Assembly: GCA_900548535.1 (NCBI GenBank)
Contig: URLG01000037.1
Span: 1 to 25,705, forward strand
DNA: 25,705 nucleotides
Source: Candidatus Segatella intestinihominis
GTDB taxonomy: Bacteria; Bacteroidota; Bacteroidia; Bacteroidales; Bacteroidaceae
Reading direction: 5' to 3'
The translations under genes were made by a program, and so were the position numbers. Within the stretch, counting starts at the first letter, position 1. Every line of letters begins with the position of its first letter. Below, piece after piece: positions 1 through 8,449 of the stretch. The notes below the pieces were generated by a model. The model saw nothing but the letters and a program-made list of their open reading frames with translations, made no database searches and was not told the origin of the DNA.

Positions 1-58
1 TTTGTTGCTCAGGCACTTATAAATAATGTTAAACTATAGTGTTGCGGAATTAAGGTAA

Positions 59-1309
59 ATGAAAGAATTTGTAATATCAGAGGTCAAGGCAGAGACTGCC
101 GTACTCGTGGGTCTCGTGACCAAGACGCAGGATGAAGCCAAGACCAAGGAATATCTCGACGAGCTGGAATTTCTTGCCGACACAGCAGGAGCCGTTACCG
201 TGAAGCGATTCACACAGAAGGTGGTAGCCCCTAACCAAACCACATACGTGGGCAAAGGTAAGCTCGAAGAAATCAAGCAATATATCAAGAACGAAGAAGA
301 GGAAGACCGTGAGATAGGTATGGTCATCTTCGACGATGAGCTATCCGCCAAGCAGATACGCAACATCGAGCAGGAACTGCAAGTCAAGATTCTGGACCGC
401 ACCTCCCTCATCCTCGACATCTTCGCCATGCGCGCACAGACGGCTGCCGCCAAGACCCAGGTGGAATTGGCGCAGTATCGCTACATGCTGCCTCGACTGC
501 AACGACTCTGGACTCACTTGGAGCGCCAGGGTGGTGGCTCTGGCTCCGGTGGCGGCAAGGGTTCTGTGGGATTGCGTGGACCTGGTGAGACCCAGCTCGA
601 GATGGACCGCCGTATCATCCTAGGCAGAATGAGCCTCCTGAAGGAGCGTCTCGCTGAGATAGACAAGCAGAAGACCACCCAGCGCAAGAACCGTGGCAGA
701 CTGATCCGTGTGGCTCTCGTGGGCTATACCAACGTGGGCAAGAGCACCATCATGAACCTCCTCTCCAAGAGCGAGGTATTTGCAGAGAACAAGCTCTTCG
801 CCACCCTCGACACCACCGTGCGCAAGGTAGTGGTAGAGAACCTGCCATTCCTGCTAGCCGATACCGTAGGATTCATCCGCAAGTTGCCTACCGACTTGGT
901 GGATTCCTTCAAGAGCACTCTCGACGAAACCCGTGAGGCAGACCTCCTGCTGCACGTGGTAGACATCTCGCACCCCGACTTCGAGGAGCAGATACAGGTA
1001 GTGGAGAATACCCTCAAGGAACTGGGCTGCGCCGACAAGCCATCGATGATCATCTTCAACAAGATAGACAACTACAGCTGGGTGGAGAAGGAGGAAGACG
1101 ACCTCACCCCTATGCAGAAAGAGAACATCCCGCTGGATGAGCTCAAGAAGACATGGATGGCGAAGCTCAACGACGACTGTCTCTTCATCTCAGCCAAGAA
1201 CAAGGAGAACATCGACGAATTCCGTGAGGTGCTCTACAAGAAAGTAAGAGAGCTCCACGTACAGAAGTATCCATACAATGACTTCCTGTACCAGGACTAC
1301 GAACAATAA
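59..1309 (+). CDS. hflX: GTPase HflX
   Basis: A 416-residue HflX GTPase, a ribosome-associated G protein known to split or rescue stalled 70S ribosomes. The N-terminal HflX domain (about residues 10-155) is followed by the glycine-rich linker typical of the family (158-169). The G domain shows G1 GYTNVGKST (222-230), G3 DTVGF (268-272) with the HflX-specific continuation IRKLP, G4 NKID (334-337) and G5 SAK (378-380). Length is normal for the family (about 400-430). The ATG at 59 gives the usual short lead into the HflX domain. The gene ends 48 bp before the DUF4954 gene on the same strand, so the two may be co-transcribed. No clear TAnnTTTG box is visible in the 58 bp upstream, which the window edge cuts off. 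Confidence 0.96.
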   Translation: MKEFVISEVKAETAVLVGLVTKTQDEAKTKEYLDELEFLADTAGAVTVKRFTQKVVAPNQTTYVGKGKLEEIKQYIKNEEEEDREIGMVIFDDELSAKQIRNIEQELQVKILDRTSLILDIFAMRAQTAAAKTQVELAQYRYMLPRLQRLWTHLERQGGGSGSGGGKGSVGLRGPGETQLEMDRRIILGRMSLLKERLAEIDKQKTTQRKNRGRLIRVALVGYTNVGKSTIMNLLSKSEVFAENKLFATLDTTVRKVVVENLPFLLADTVGFIRKLPTDLVDSFKSTLDETREADLLLHVVDISHPDFEEQIQVVENTLKELGCADKPSMIIFNKIDNYSWVEKEEDDLTPMQKENIPLDELKKTWMAKLNDDCLFISAKNKENIDEFREVLYKKVRELHVQKYPYNDFLYQDYEQ

Positions 1310-1357
1310 AATATGGAGTTGACTCACCCCTAACTCCTCAATTAAACAAGAATAACA

Positions 1358-3214
1358 ATGAACGACTACAGACCCCTAACCTCAGAAGAAATTGAGGTGC
1401 TCAAGAAGAACGACTGTTGGGCAGAAGACTGGACCTCCATCAATGTGGCAGAAAACTTCAAGCCCAACTATATGCATCGCGTGATGCTGTATGGAGAAGT
1501 TAACATCGGTAGCTTCGACAAGAACGTCGAGGTGAGCCAAGGCTTCGTGAAGCACTCGGGCATCAACAATGCCACCCTGCGCAATGTAACCATCGGCGAC
1601 GACTGCCTCATCGAGAACGTGGGCAACTTCATCAACAACTACTCCATCGGCGACGACTGCTACATCAGCAACATCTCGACCATGGAGACCACCGAGGGTG
1701 CCACCTACGGCGAGGGCAACCTGGTGAGCGTGCTCAATGAGGTGGGCGAAGGCAACGTGATTCTCTTCAGCGACCTCAACAGCCAGCTTGCAGCCTTCAT
1801 GGTGAAGCACTTCAGCCAGAAGGAGCTGAAGGAGCGCATACGCCAGCTCATCAAGAATGAGATAGACAACAAGATGCCAGAATGCGGACAGATAGGCAAC
1901 AACGTGAAGATTATCAACACCAAGGAGATAACCAACTGCGTGATCAATGACTTCTGCGAAGTGAATGGAGCCTCTCGCCTCAGCGACTGTACCCTTCTGG
2001 GCTCAGCCCATGGCAATGTATACGTAGGCACCGGGGTCATCGCCGAAAACAGCATCATAGCCGAGGGCGCCAGCGTCATCAACAGTGTGAAGATACAGGA
2101 TTGCTTCGTGGGCGAGGCTTGCCAGCTGAGCAATGGCTTCACCGCCTCTACCTCCGTCTTCTTCGCCAACTCCTATATGAGCAATGGCGAGGCTTGCGCA
2201 GCCTTCTGTGGTCCGTTCACCGCATCCCATCACAAGAGCAGCCTCCTCATCGGTGGCATGTTCTCATTCTATAACGCCGGCTCTGCCACCAATTTCTCCA
2301 ATCACGCCTACAAGATGGGTCCTATGCACTGGGGCATCCTGGAGCGTGGCTCCAAGACAGCGAGTGGCGCTTACCTGCTGATGCCAGCCACCCTGGGTTC
2401 ATTCTCCGTATGTTTTGGCAAACTGATGCACCACCCTAACACCCGCAACCTGCCATTCGCCTATCTGATAGCCGATGGCGATAAGATGTTCCTCATTCCG
2501 GGCAGAAACATCACCACCGTGGGTCTGTATCGTGACATCAAGAAGTGGCCTAAGCGAGATATGCGCGCACTGGAGAATCGCAAGAGCATCGTCAACTTCG
2601 ACTGGCTCTCCCCTTACTCCGTGGGCGAAGTATTGAAGGGCAAGAAGATATTGGAGAATCTGCGCGATGTCACCGGCGACAACGTATCGCAGTATCTCTA
2701 TCATGAGTATATCATCCCAGCTTCCTCGCTCCACAAGGGCATCAAGTACTATGACATCGCCCTGCGCATCTACATGGGTGCCGTACTGAAGCGAGTATTG
2801 AAGCGCGACCCTATGCTCACCCCTCCTACCACACAGATAGGATTGGGCGACTGGGACGACCTCTCGGGTCTCCTGCTCCCTAACACCGAGGAGGAACGCA
2901 TCATCACCGACCTCCAAGAGGGCACCATCAATACCATCCAGCAACTCCTGGAGCGATTTGAGGAGATCAATGCCAACTATCGTGAGTATCAGTGGGCATG
3001 GACCTACCAGATGGTATGCGACTACTATGACATCGACGAGATTACCCTCGAGGATGCCAACCGCATTCACGAAGACTACATCAAGGCTCGCCGCCAGTGG
3101 ATAGCCGAAATCAGAAAGGATGCTGAGAAGGAATTTGCCATGGGCGATGTAGAGGAAGAGGTATTCCGCAACTTCGTGGACAGCCTGGATCAAGAGGTAG
3201 AATACGAGGACTAG
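1358..3214 (+). CDS. DUF4954 family protein with left-handed beta-helix repeats
   Basis: A 618-residue protein that I recognise as the Bacteroidota DUF4954 family; its biochemical function is not established. The N-terminal half (about residues 45-300) is rich in hexapeptide-like turns (for example IGDDCLIEN, IGDDCYISN, VGEGNVI, IGNNVKI, NVYVGTGVIAENSIIAEGA). These suggest a left-handed parallel beta-helix like that of sugar-nucleotide pyrophosphorylases and acyltransferases. The C-terminal third (about 430-618) is alpha-helical and acidic. There is no signal peptide, so it should be cytoplasmic. It follows hflX by 48 bp, and a heptad tandem repeat begins directly after its stop. A link to sugar-nucleotide metabolism is only suggested by the fold. 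Confidence 0.85.
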   Translation: MNDYRPLTSEEIEVLKKNDCWAEDWTSINVAENFKPNYMHRVMLYGEVNIGSFDKNVEVSQGFVKHSGINNATLRNVTIGDDCLIENVGNFINNYSIGDDCYISNISTMETTEGATYGEGNLVSVLNEVGEGNVILFSDLNSQLAAFMVKHFSQKELKERIRQLIKNEIDNKMPECGQIGNNVKIINTKEITNCVINDFCEVNGASRLSDCTLLGSAHGNVYVGTGVIAENSIIAEGASVINSVKIQDCFVGEACQLSNGFTASTSVFFANSYMSNGEACAAFCGPFTASHHKSSLLIGGMFSFYNAGSATNFSNHAYKMGPMHWGILERGSKTASGAYLLMPATLGSFSVCFGKLMHHPNTRNLPFAYLIADGDKMFLIPGRNITTVGLYRDIKKWPKRDMRALENRKSIVNFDWLSPYSVGEVLKGKKILENLRDVTGDNVSQYLYHEYIIPASSLHKGIKYYDIALRIYMGAVLKRVLKRDPMLTPPTTQIGLGDWDDLSGLLLPNTEEERIITDLQEGTINTIQQLLERFEEINANYREYQWAWTYQMVCDYYDIDEITLEDANRIHEDYIKARRQWIAEIRKDAEKEFAMGDVEEEVFRNFVDSLDQEVEYED

Positions 3215-3270
3215 TTAGGAGTTAGAAGTTAGGAGTTAGGAGTTAGGAGTTAGGAGTTAAAAGTTAGGAG
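3215..3270 (+). repeat. 7-bp tandem repeat TTAGGAG, eight units
   Basis: Directly after the DUF4954 stop codon lie eight consecutive heptamers. Six are TTAGGAG and two are variants (TTAGAAG, TTAAAAG); the run ends in a T6 tract at 3271-3276. A short inverted counterpart, CCTAACTCCT at 1329-1338, sits in the gap upstream of DUF4954, so that gene is bracketed by oppositely oriented copies of the motif. No coding role is evident. Confidence 0.9.
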
Positions 3271-3307
3271 TTTTTTGGCTCGAATATTAAAGATAAAATA
3301 TAAAAAA

Positions 3308-6214
3308 ATGAGATTAAAGTATGTAATGATGGTTGGACTCCTGATAGGAGCCCTCAATGCCACCGCCAAGGATTATCATTACACCACCGTAGCAGGCGAT
3401 GCAATGAAAACTCGCATCTATACCCTGGACAATGGACTCAAGGTATATATGTCAGTAAACAAGGAGAAGCCTCGCTTGCAGGCTAACATAGCCGTGAAGA
3501 CAGGTTCGCGCAACGACCCTGCCGAAACTACCGGATTGGCCCACTATCTGGAGCACCTGATGTTTAAGGGCACCACCCACTTCGGTACCACCGATGCCGC
3601 CAAGGAGAAGCCATACCTGGACGAGATCTCTCGCCGCTACGAGGCTTACCGCAAGCTCACCGACCCAGCTCAGCGCAAGCAGGCTTACCACGAGATAGAC
3701 AGCATCTCCCAGCTTGCCGCCAAGTACAACATTCCTAATGAGTACGACAAGCTGATGGCGAGCATAGGCAGCGAGGGCAGCAACGCCTTCACCAGCAACG
3801 ACATCACTTGCTATACAGAGAATATCCCTAACAATGAGATTGAGAATTGGGCTAAGATACAGAGCGACCGCTTCCAGAACATGGTGATTCGTGGATTCCA
3901 TACCGAGCTGGAGGCTGTGTATGAGGAGAAGAACATCACCATGGCTAGCGATGTGGACAAGGAGTGGGCTGCCCTCTGGAAGCTTCTCACCCCTACTCAC
4001 CCTTACGGCACTCAGACCACCATCGGCGAGCAGGAGCATCTCAAGAACCCAAGCATCATCAACATACAGAACTACTTCCACCAGTACTATGTGCCCAACA
4101 ATGTGGCTATCGTATTGGCAGGAGATTTCGACCCTGACAAGACCATCCAGGTCATCGACAAATACTTCGGTGGATGGCAGAAGAGCCAACAGGTAACCCG
4201 CCCAGAGTTTGCCGCTCAGCCAGAGTTGACTGCCGCTAGAGACACCTCGGTAGTAGGTCAGGAAGCCGAAAACCTGATGATGGCTTGGCGATTCAAGGGC
4301 GCCAACCAGGGCGAGGGCGATATGCTTGATATGATCTCTGAAATACTGAACAATGGCAAGTGCGGTCTGCTGGACATCGACTTGGACCAAAAGATGAAGG
4401 TGCAGGGCGTGGGCGCTGGCAAGGATGAGCAACACGACTACACCGCATTTCTGGTAGAAGGCTACCCTAACAAGGGACAGAAGCTGGAAGAGGTGCGCGC
4501 CCTCATCTTGGAAGAGATGGGCAAGTTGCGCCGTGGCGAATTTGCCGACGACCTCATTCCAGCCATCATCGCCAACGCCAAGCTCGATTACTACAAGGCA
4601 CTCACCAACAATGGCTATCGTGCCAGCTTGATGCAGAATGCCTTCATCAACGACCAAGACTGGGCGCAGGTGGCTCAAAAAGTGGAGCAGTTGAGCAAGA
4701 TAACCAAGAAAGAGGTAGTGGAATTTGCACAGAAATATCTCCGTGACGACAACTTCGTGTGCGTCTATAAGCGCATGGGCGAAGACAAGACACTCAAGAA
4801 GATAGAGAAGCCTGCCATCACCCCTATCCCTGCCAATCGTGAGTATGAGAGCAACTTCCTCAAGGAGGTGCGCAACTCTGAGGTAAAACCTATCGAGCCT
4901 AAGTTCCTCGACTTCAAGAAGGACCTCACCATCGGCAAGACATCCAAGAACATCCCGCTCATCTACAAGCAGAACACCAAGGATGGCTTGTTCAACCTCG
5001 TCTTCCGCTATGAGTTTGGCGATGAGGATGACCTTCGCTATGGCTATGCTGCAGAATACCTCAACTACATCGGCACCAAGAAGATGGGTGTGAGCGATGT
5101 GAAGAAAGCGTTCTATGACTTGGCTTGCAACTATGGTGTGAGCACCACTGACAATACCCTTCAGATTAGCCTCAACGGACTGAACGAGAATCTGCCAAAG
5201 GCTCTCAATTTCTTGGAGAATGTACTCCAGAATGCCAAGGCAGACAAGGAAAGTTGGGCGCAGTATGTGGATATGATAGAGAAAAGCCGACAGGATGCCA
5301 AGACCGAACAGGAATCAAACGTTCGCTATCTGTGGAATTACTGCCTGTATGGTAAATATAACTCCAGTCGCAATGCCATCAGCACTGCCGACCTCAAGAA
5401 GGCAGACCCTCAGGAGTACATTCATCTCTTGGCTGGTTTGAGCAATCTCCAGCACACCATATTATATTATGGTCCATACAGCGAGCAGCAGCTCAGCGCC
5501 CTCCTAGCCAAGGAGCACAAGACAGCCAAGACGCTCGCTGCCGTGCCACAGGGCAAGAAGTATGAGCTTCAAGAGACTCCACAGACAGAGATTATCATGG
5601 CTCCATACGATGCCAAGAACATCTATCTGCGCCAGTATCATAACGAGGGCAAGCAGTGGAAGCCAGAGAATGCGCCAGTAGAGGCCCTCTTCAATGAGTA
5701 CTTTGGTGGTGGTATGAACACCGTGGTATTCCAGGAACTCAGAGAGACTCGCGGCTTGGCTTACAATGCATCAGCCATGTATATTCAGCCTATCCGCAAG
5801 AATCAGCCAGAGGGTTTCTATACTCATATCATCTCTCAGAATGATAAGATGATGGACTGCATCAATGTGTTCAAGGAGATCGTAGACACCATGCCTCAGA
5901 ACCAGGCAGCCTTCGACCTCGCTAAGCAGAGCCTCATCAAGAGCTTGCAGAGTTCCCGCACCACCAAGTTTGGCGTCATCAGTTCTTATCTCTACTATAA
6001 GAATCTCGGCATCGACTATGACTTGAACAAGCTCATCTACGAGAAGTTGCCATCTCTCACTCTGCAAGACATCGTGCAGTTTGAGCAGCAGAACATGGTA
6101 AACAAGCCATATCGCATGATGATTCTCGGCAATGAGAAAGAGCTCGACATGAAGTCACTTGAGAAGATAGCCCCAGTAAAGCGTCTCTCACAAGAAGAAA
6201 TCTTCGGATACTAG
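3308..6214 (+). CDS. Secreted M16 family zinc metallopeptidase (insulinase/PqqL-like)
   Basis: A two-module M16 peptidase of 968 residues from the ATG at 3308. The open frame extends to a TTG at 3275, but the 3308 ATG puts a typical signal peptide (Lys/Arg start, hydrophobic MMVGLLIGAL, cut near ALNATA|KDYH at residue 20) at the N terminus, and the extra residues upstream overlap the repeat-tail region. The inverted zinc motif HYLEH lies at residues 79-83. The third ligand is probably Glu207 in ELEAVYEEKN. The C-terminal module is the catalytically degenerate half, with GGGMN (800-804) and the Arg/Tyr motif ELRETRGLAY (810-819). A charged insertion of about 60 residues follows HYLEH. Expected in the periplasm, degrading peptides; substrate unknown. 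It stands alone, separated from its neighbours by repeats. Confidence 0.93.
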   Translation: MRLKYVMMVGLLIGALNATAKDYHYTTVAGDAMKTRIYTLDNGLKVYMSVNKEKPRLQANIAVKTGSRNDPAETTGLAHYLEHLMFKGTTHFGTTDAAKEKPYLDEISRRYEAYRKLTDPAQRKQAYHEIDSISQLAAKYNIPNEYDKLMASIGSEGSNAFTSNDITCYTENIPNNEIENWAKIQSDRFQNMVIRGFHTELEAVYEEKNITMASDVDKEWAALWKLLTPTHPYGTQTTIGEQEHLKNPSIINIQNYFHQYYVPNNVAIVLAGDFDPDKTIQVIDKYFGGWQKSQQVTRPEFAAQPELTAARDTSVVGQEAENLMMAWRFKGANQGEGDMLDMISEILNNGKCGLLDIDLDQKMKVQGVGAGKDEQHDYTAFLVEGYPNKGQKLEEVRALILEEMGKLRRGEFADDLIPAIIANAKLDYYKALTNNGYRASLMQNAFINDQDWAQVAQKVEQLSKITKKEVVEFAQKYLRDDNFVCVYKRMGEDKTLKKIEKPAITPIPANREYESNFLKEVRNSEVKPIEPKFLDFKKDLTIGKTSKNIPLIYKQNTKDGLFNLVFRYEFGDEDDLRYGYAAEYLNYIGTKKMGVSDVKKAFYDLACNYGVSTTDNTLQISLNGLNENLPKALNFLENVLQNAKADKESWAQYVDMIEKSRQDAKTEQESNVRYLWNYCLYGKYNSSRNAISTADLKKADPQEYIHLLAGLSNLQHTILYYGPYSEQQLSALLAKEHKTAKTLAAVPQGKKYELQETPQTEIIMAPYDAKNIYLRQYHNEGKQWKPENAPVEALFNEYFGGGMNTVVFQELRETRGLAYNASAMYIQPIRKNQPEGFYTHIISQNDKMMDCINVFKEIVDTMPQNQAAFDLAKQSLIKSLQSSRTTKFGVISSYLYYKNLGIDYDLNKLIYEKLPSLTLQDIVQFEQQNMVNKPYRMMILGNEKELDMKSLEKIAPVKRLSQEEIFGY

Positions 6215-6225
6215 GGTTAATGTAC

Positions 6226-6252
6226 AATGTATAATTAATAATGTATAATTAA
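6226..6252 (+). repeat. Two copies of a 13-bp AT-rich repeat upstream of the four-helix-bundle gene
   Basis: AATGTATAATTAA occurs at 6226-6238 and 6240-6252, a 14-bp period, filling most of the 44-bp gap between the M16 peptidase stop and the next ATG. The TATAATT theme recurs in reverse complement in the gap on the other side of the small gene. Confidence 0.85.
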
Positions 6253-6258
6253 GCAGCA

Positions 6259-6618
6259 ATGAAAGACTATAATATCATACTGATAAAAAGCAAACAATTT
6301 GCATTAAGAATTATTCGACTGTATAAATATCTTTGTGAACAGAAAAAGGAATTTATTCTTTCTAAGCAAATTGTAAGAAGCGGCACCAGCATTGGAGCAA
6401 ACGCAAAAGAAGCAAGCGTAGCCCAATCAAAGGCTGACTTTTATGCAAAACTTAGTATTTCATTAAAAGAAGCTGCCGAAACCGAATATTGGTTAGAAGT
6501 TCTACATGAAAGTAACTACATTGACGACAAACAGTTTTATAGTATAAACAAAGATTGCTCTGAAGTCTTAAAAATACTCACTTCAATATTAAAGACAAGA
6601 GAACAAAAGCAATTATGA
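6259..6618 (+). CDS. Four-helix-bundle protein (23S rRNA intervening-sequence protein family)
   Basis: A 119-residue helical protein of the four-helix-bundle/IVS family (TIGR02436-like). These were first seen encoded inside 23S rRNA intervening sequences and are related to the Avd accessory protein of diversity-generating retroelements. Family signatures are visible: the LAxxI-like start, the central QIVRSGTSIGANAKEA (residues 37-52) and the aromatic ETEYWLEVLHE segment (76-86). Its role outside rRNA is unknown; the fold suggests nucleic-acid binding as an oligomer. The base composition is clearly AT-richer than the flanking peptidase and fumarase genes, and both flanks are short tandem repeats. 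This suggests a laterally acquired unit. It contains no 23S sequence. Confidence 0.85.
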   Translation: MKDYNIILIKSKQFALRIIRLYKYLCEQKKEFILSKQIVRSGTSIGANAKEASVAQSKADFYAKLSISLKEAAETEYWLEVLHESNYIDDKQFYSINKDCSEVLKILTSILKTREQKQL

Positions 6619-6626
6619 ATTATTCA

Positions 6627-6647
6627 TTATAAATTATAAATTATAAA
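6627..6647 (+). repeat. Three copies of TTATAAA in the fumarase leader
   Basis: TTATAAA is repeated three times head to tail and runs into a partial fourth copy ending 2 bp before the fumarase ATG. The period is again 7 bp, as at 3215-3270. Read on the minus strand it gives the TATAATT-type motif seen left of the small gene, so the 119-residue gene is flanked by imperfect inverted repeats. Confidence 0.85.
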
Positions 6648-6652
6648 TTATC

Positions 6653-8305
6653 ATGACTCCAGATTTTAAGTACGCTCCTATGTTTCAGCTAGGAGAGGAC
6701 AAGACAGAGTATCGCTTGCTTACCAAGGAAGGTGTAAGCACAGCTGAGTTTGAGGGTAAGACTATCCTCAAGGTTTCTAAGGAAGCATTGACCTTGTTGG
6801 CACAGCAGGGTTTCCACGACGTAGAGTTCATGCTCCGTCGTGAGCACAATGCGCAGGTGGCTAAGATCCTGACCGACCCAGAGGCTTCTGAGAACGACAA
6901 GTACGTGGCTCTCCAGTTCCTCCGCAATGCAGAGACAGCCGTTAAGGGCATCCTCCCATTCTGCCAGGATACAGGTACTGCCATCATCCACGGTGAGAAG
7001 GGCCAGCGTGTATGGACCGACTTCGAGGATGAAGAGGCATTGAGCCTTGGTGTATACAACACATACACCCAGGACAACCTCCGCTATTCTCAGAACGCAC
7101 CTCTCAACATGTATGATGAGGTGAACACCCGTTGCAACCTCCCTGCACAGATTGACATCGAGGCAACAGAGGGTGATGAGTATCGCTTCGTGATGGTTGC
7201 CAAGGGTGGTGGTTCTGCCAACAAGACATACTTCTACCCTATGACCAAGGCTACTATCCAGAACGAGGGCACCTTGCTCCCATTCTTGGTAGAGAAGATG
7301 AAGAGCCTCGGTACAGCAGCCTGCCCTCCTTACCACATCGCATTCGTCATCGGTGGTACCAGCGCAGAGAAGAACCTTCTCACAGTGAAGTTGGCTTCTA
7401 TCAAGTATTACGATGAGTTGCCTACCACAGGCGATGAGACAGGTCGTGCCTTCCGTGACATCGACTTGGAGCAGAAACTCCTCGAAGAGGCTCACAAGAT
7501 TGGCTTGGGTGCTCAGTTTGGTGGTAAGTACTTGGCTCACGACATTCGCGTGATTCGTTTGCCTCGCCACGGTGCTAGCTGCCCTATCGGTATGGGTGTA
7601 AGCTGCTCTGCCGACCGCAACATCAAGGCTAAGATCAATAAGGATGGTATCTGGTTGGAGAAGATGGATGAGAATCCTACAGAGTTGATTCCAGAGGAGC
7701 TTCGCAAGCCAGGCGAGGGTGCCAAGGGTATCGAGATCGACCTCGACAAGGGTATCGACGCTGTACGTGCTGAGTTGACCAAGTATCCTGTTAGCACCCG
7801 TGTTAACTTGAAGGGTACCATCATCGTGGCTCGTGACATCGCTCACGCTAAGCTCAAGGCTCGCTTGGACGCTGGCGAGGAGATGCCTCAGTACTTCAAG
7901 GATCACCCTATCCTCTATGCAGGACCAGCTAAGACTCCAGAGGGTTATCCATGTGGCTCTATGGGTCCTACCACAGCCAACCGTATGGACCCATACGTAG
8001 ATGAATTCCAGGATCATGGCGCTAGCTTAGTAATGATTGCCAAGGGTAACCGTGGTCAGGTTGTTACAGACGCCTGCAAGAAGCATGGTGGTTTCTATCT
8101 CGGTACCATCGGTGGTGTAGCTGCCGTTCTCTCTCAGAGCTCTATCAAGAGCATCGAGTGCGTAGAGTATCCAGAGCTCGGTATGGAGGCTATCTGGAAG
8201 ATTACTGTTGAGGACTTCCCTGCATTCATCCTCGTAGATGACAAGGGCAACGACTTCTTCAAGCAATTGAAGCCTTGGACTCCTTGCAAGGAATGCCAGA
8301 AGTAA
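6653..8305 (+). CDS. Fumarate hydratase class I, iron-sulfur type
   Basis: A 550-residue class I fumarase (FumA/FumB type) that interconverts fumarate and L-malate with an oxygen-sensitive [4Fe-4S] cluster. The three cluster cysteines are visible at C104 (LPFCQDTGTA), C224 (TAACPPYH) and C318 (GVSCSADRN), in register with the E. coli FumA positions 105/224/318. Further conserved segments are GGGSANKT (185-192) and CGSMGPTTANRMD (434-446). Length matches the single-chain family, so alpha and beta parts are fused. It is cytoplasmic and would serve the reductive fumarate/succinate branch typical of Bacteroidota. Its base usage looks like that of a well-expressed gene. The start follows the AT-rich repeats and a strong terminator lies downstream. 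Confidence 0.97.
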   Translation: MTPDFKYAPMFQLGEDKTEYRLLTKEGVSTAEFEGKTILKVSKEALTLLAQQGFHDVEFMLRREHNAQVAKILTDPEASENDKYVALQFLRNAETAVKGILPFCQDTGTAIIHGEKGQRVWTDFEDEEALSLGVYNTYTQDNLRYSQNAPLNMYDEVNTRCNLPAQIDIEATEGDEYRFVMVAKGGGSANKTYFYPMTKATIQNEGTLLPFLVEKMKSLGTAACPPYHIAFVIGGTSAEKNLLTVKLASIKYYDELPTTGDETGRAFRDIDLEQKLLEEAHKIGLGAQFGGKYLAHDIRVIRLPRHGASCPIGMGVSCSADRNIKAKINKDGIWLEKMDENPTELIPEELRKPGEGAKGIEIDLDKGIDAVRAELTKYPVSTRVNLKGTIIVARDIAHAKLKARLDAGEEMPQYFKDHPILYAGPAKTPEGYPCGSMGPTTANRMDPYVDEFQDHGASLVMIAKGNRGQVVTDACKKHGGFYLGTIGGVAAVLSQSSIKSIECVEYPELGMEAIWKITVEDFPAFILVDDKGNDFFKQLKPWTPCKECQK

Positions 8306-8358
8306 AGAATAGAACATACTAAATGCCGCTGTTGCAGCATATAGCAATGTATAAGATT

Positions 8359-8397
8359 ACGTCCCGATGTAGGAATTCTTACATCGGGACGTTTTTT
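8359..8397 (+). terminator. Rho-independent terminator after fumarase
   Basis: A perfect hairpin: ACGTCCCGATGTA (8359-8371) pairs with TACATCGGGACGT (8380-8392) across an 8-nt loop, and T6 follows at 8392-8397. It lies 54 bp past the fumarase stop. The T run is on the plus strand only, so it ends fumarase transcription and insulates dinB. Confidence 0.93.
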
Positions 8398-8433
8398 ATA
8401 TCCTAGAAATAGTCGATATTCACGTCTTTTTTG

Positions 8434-8441
8434 TATCTTTG
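8434..8441 (+). promoter_or_regulatory. Probable -7 promoter box of dinB
   Basis: TATCTTTG fits the Bacteroidota -7 consensus TAnnTTTG. No TTTG is seen 19-21 bp upstream. The box ends only 8 nt before the dinB ATG, so the transcript would have virtually no leader. Confidence 0.6.
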
Positions 8442-8449
8442 CAGCTGTA

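Noticed and set aside
2399..3193. A 264-codon minus-strand frame opposite the DUF4954 gene
   Set aside because: It is a mirror of the codon bias in a well-supported gene; no motif or start context supports it. The same holds for the long minus-strand frames at 3452-4678 and 6689-8017.
3275..3307. TTG start extending the M16 peptidase by 11 residues
   Set aside because: It would place a charged stretch before a good signal peptide and begins in the T tract of the repeat; the ATG at 3308 fits better.
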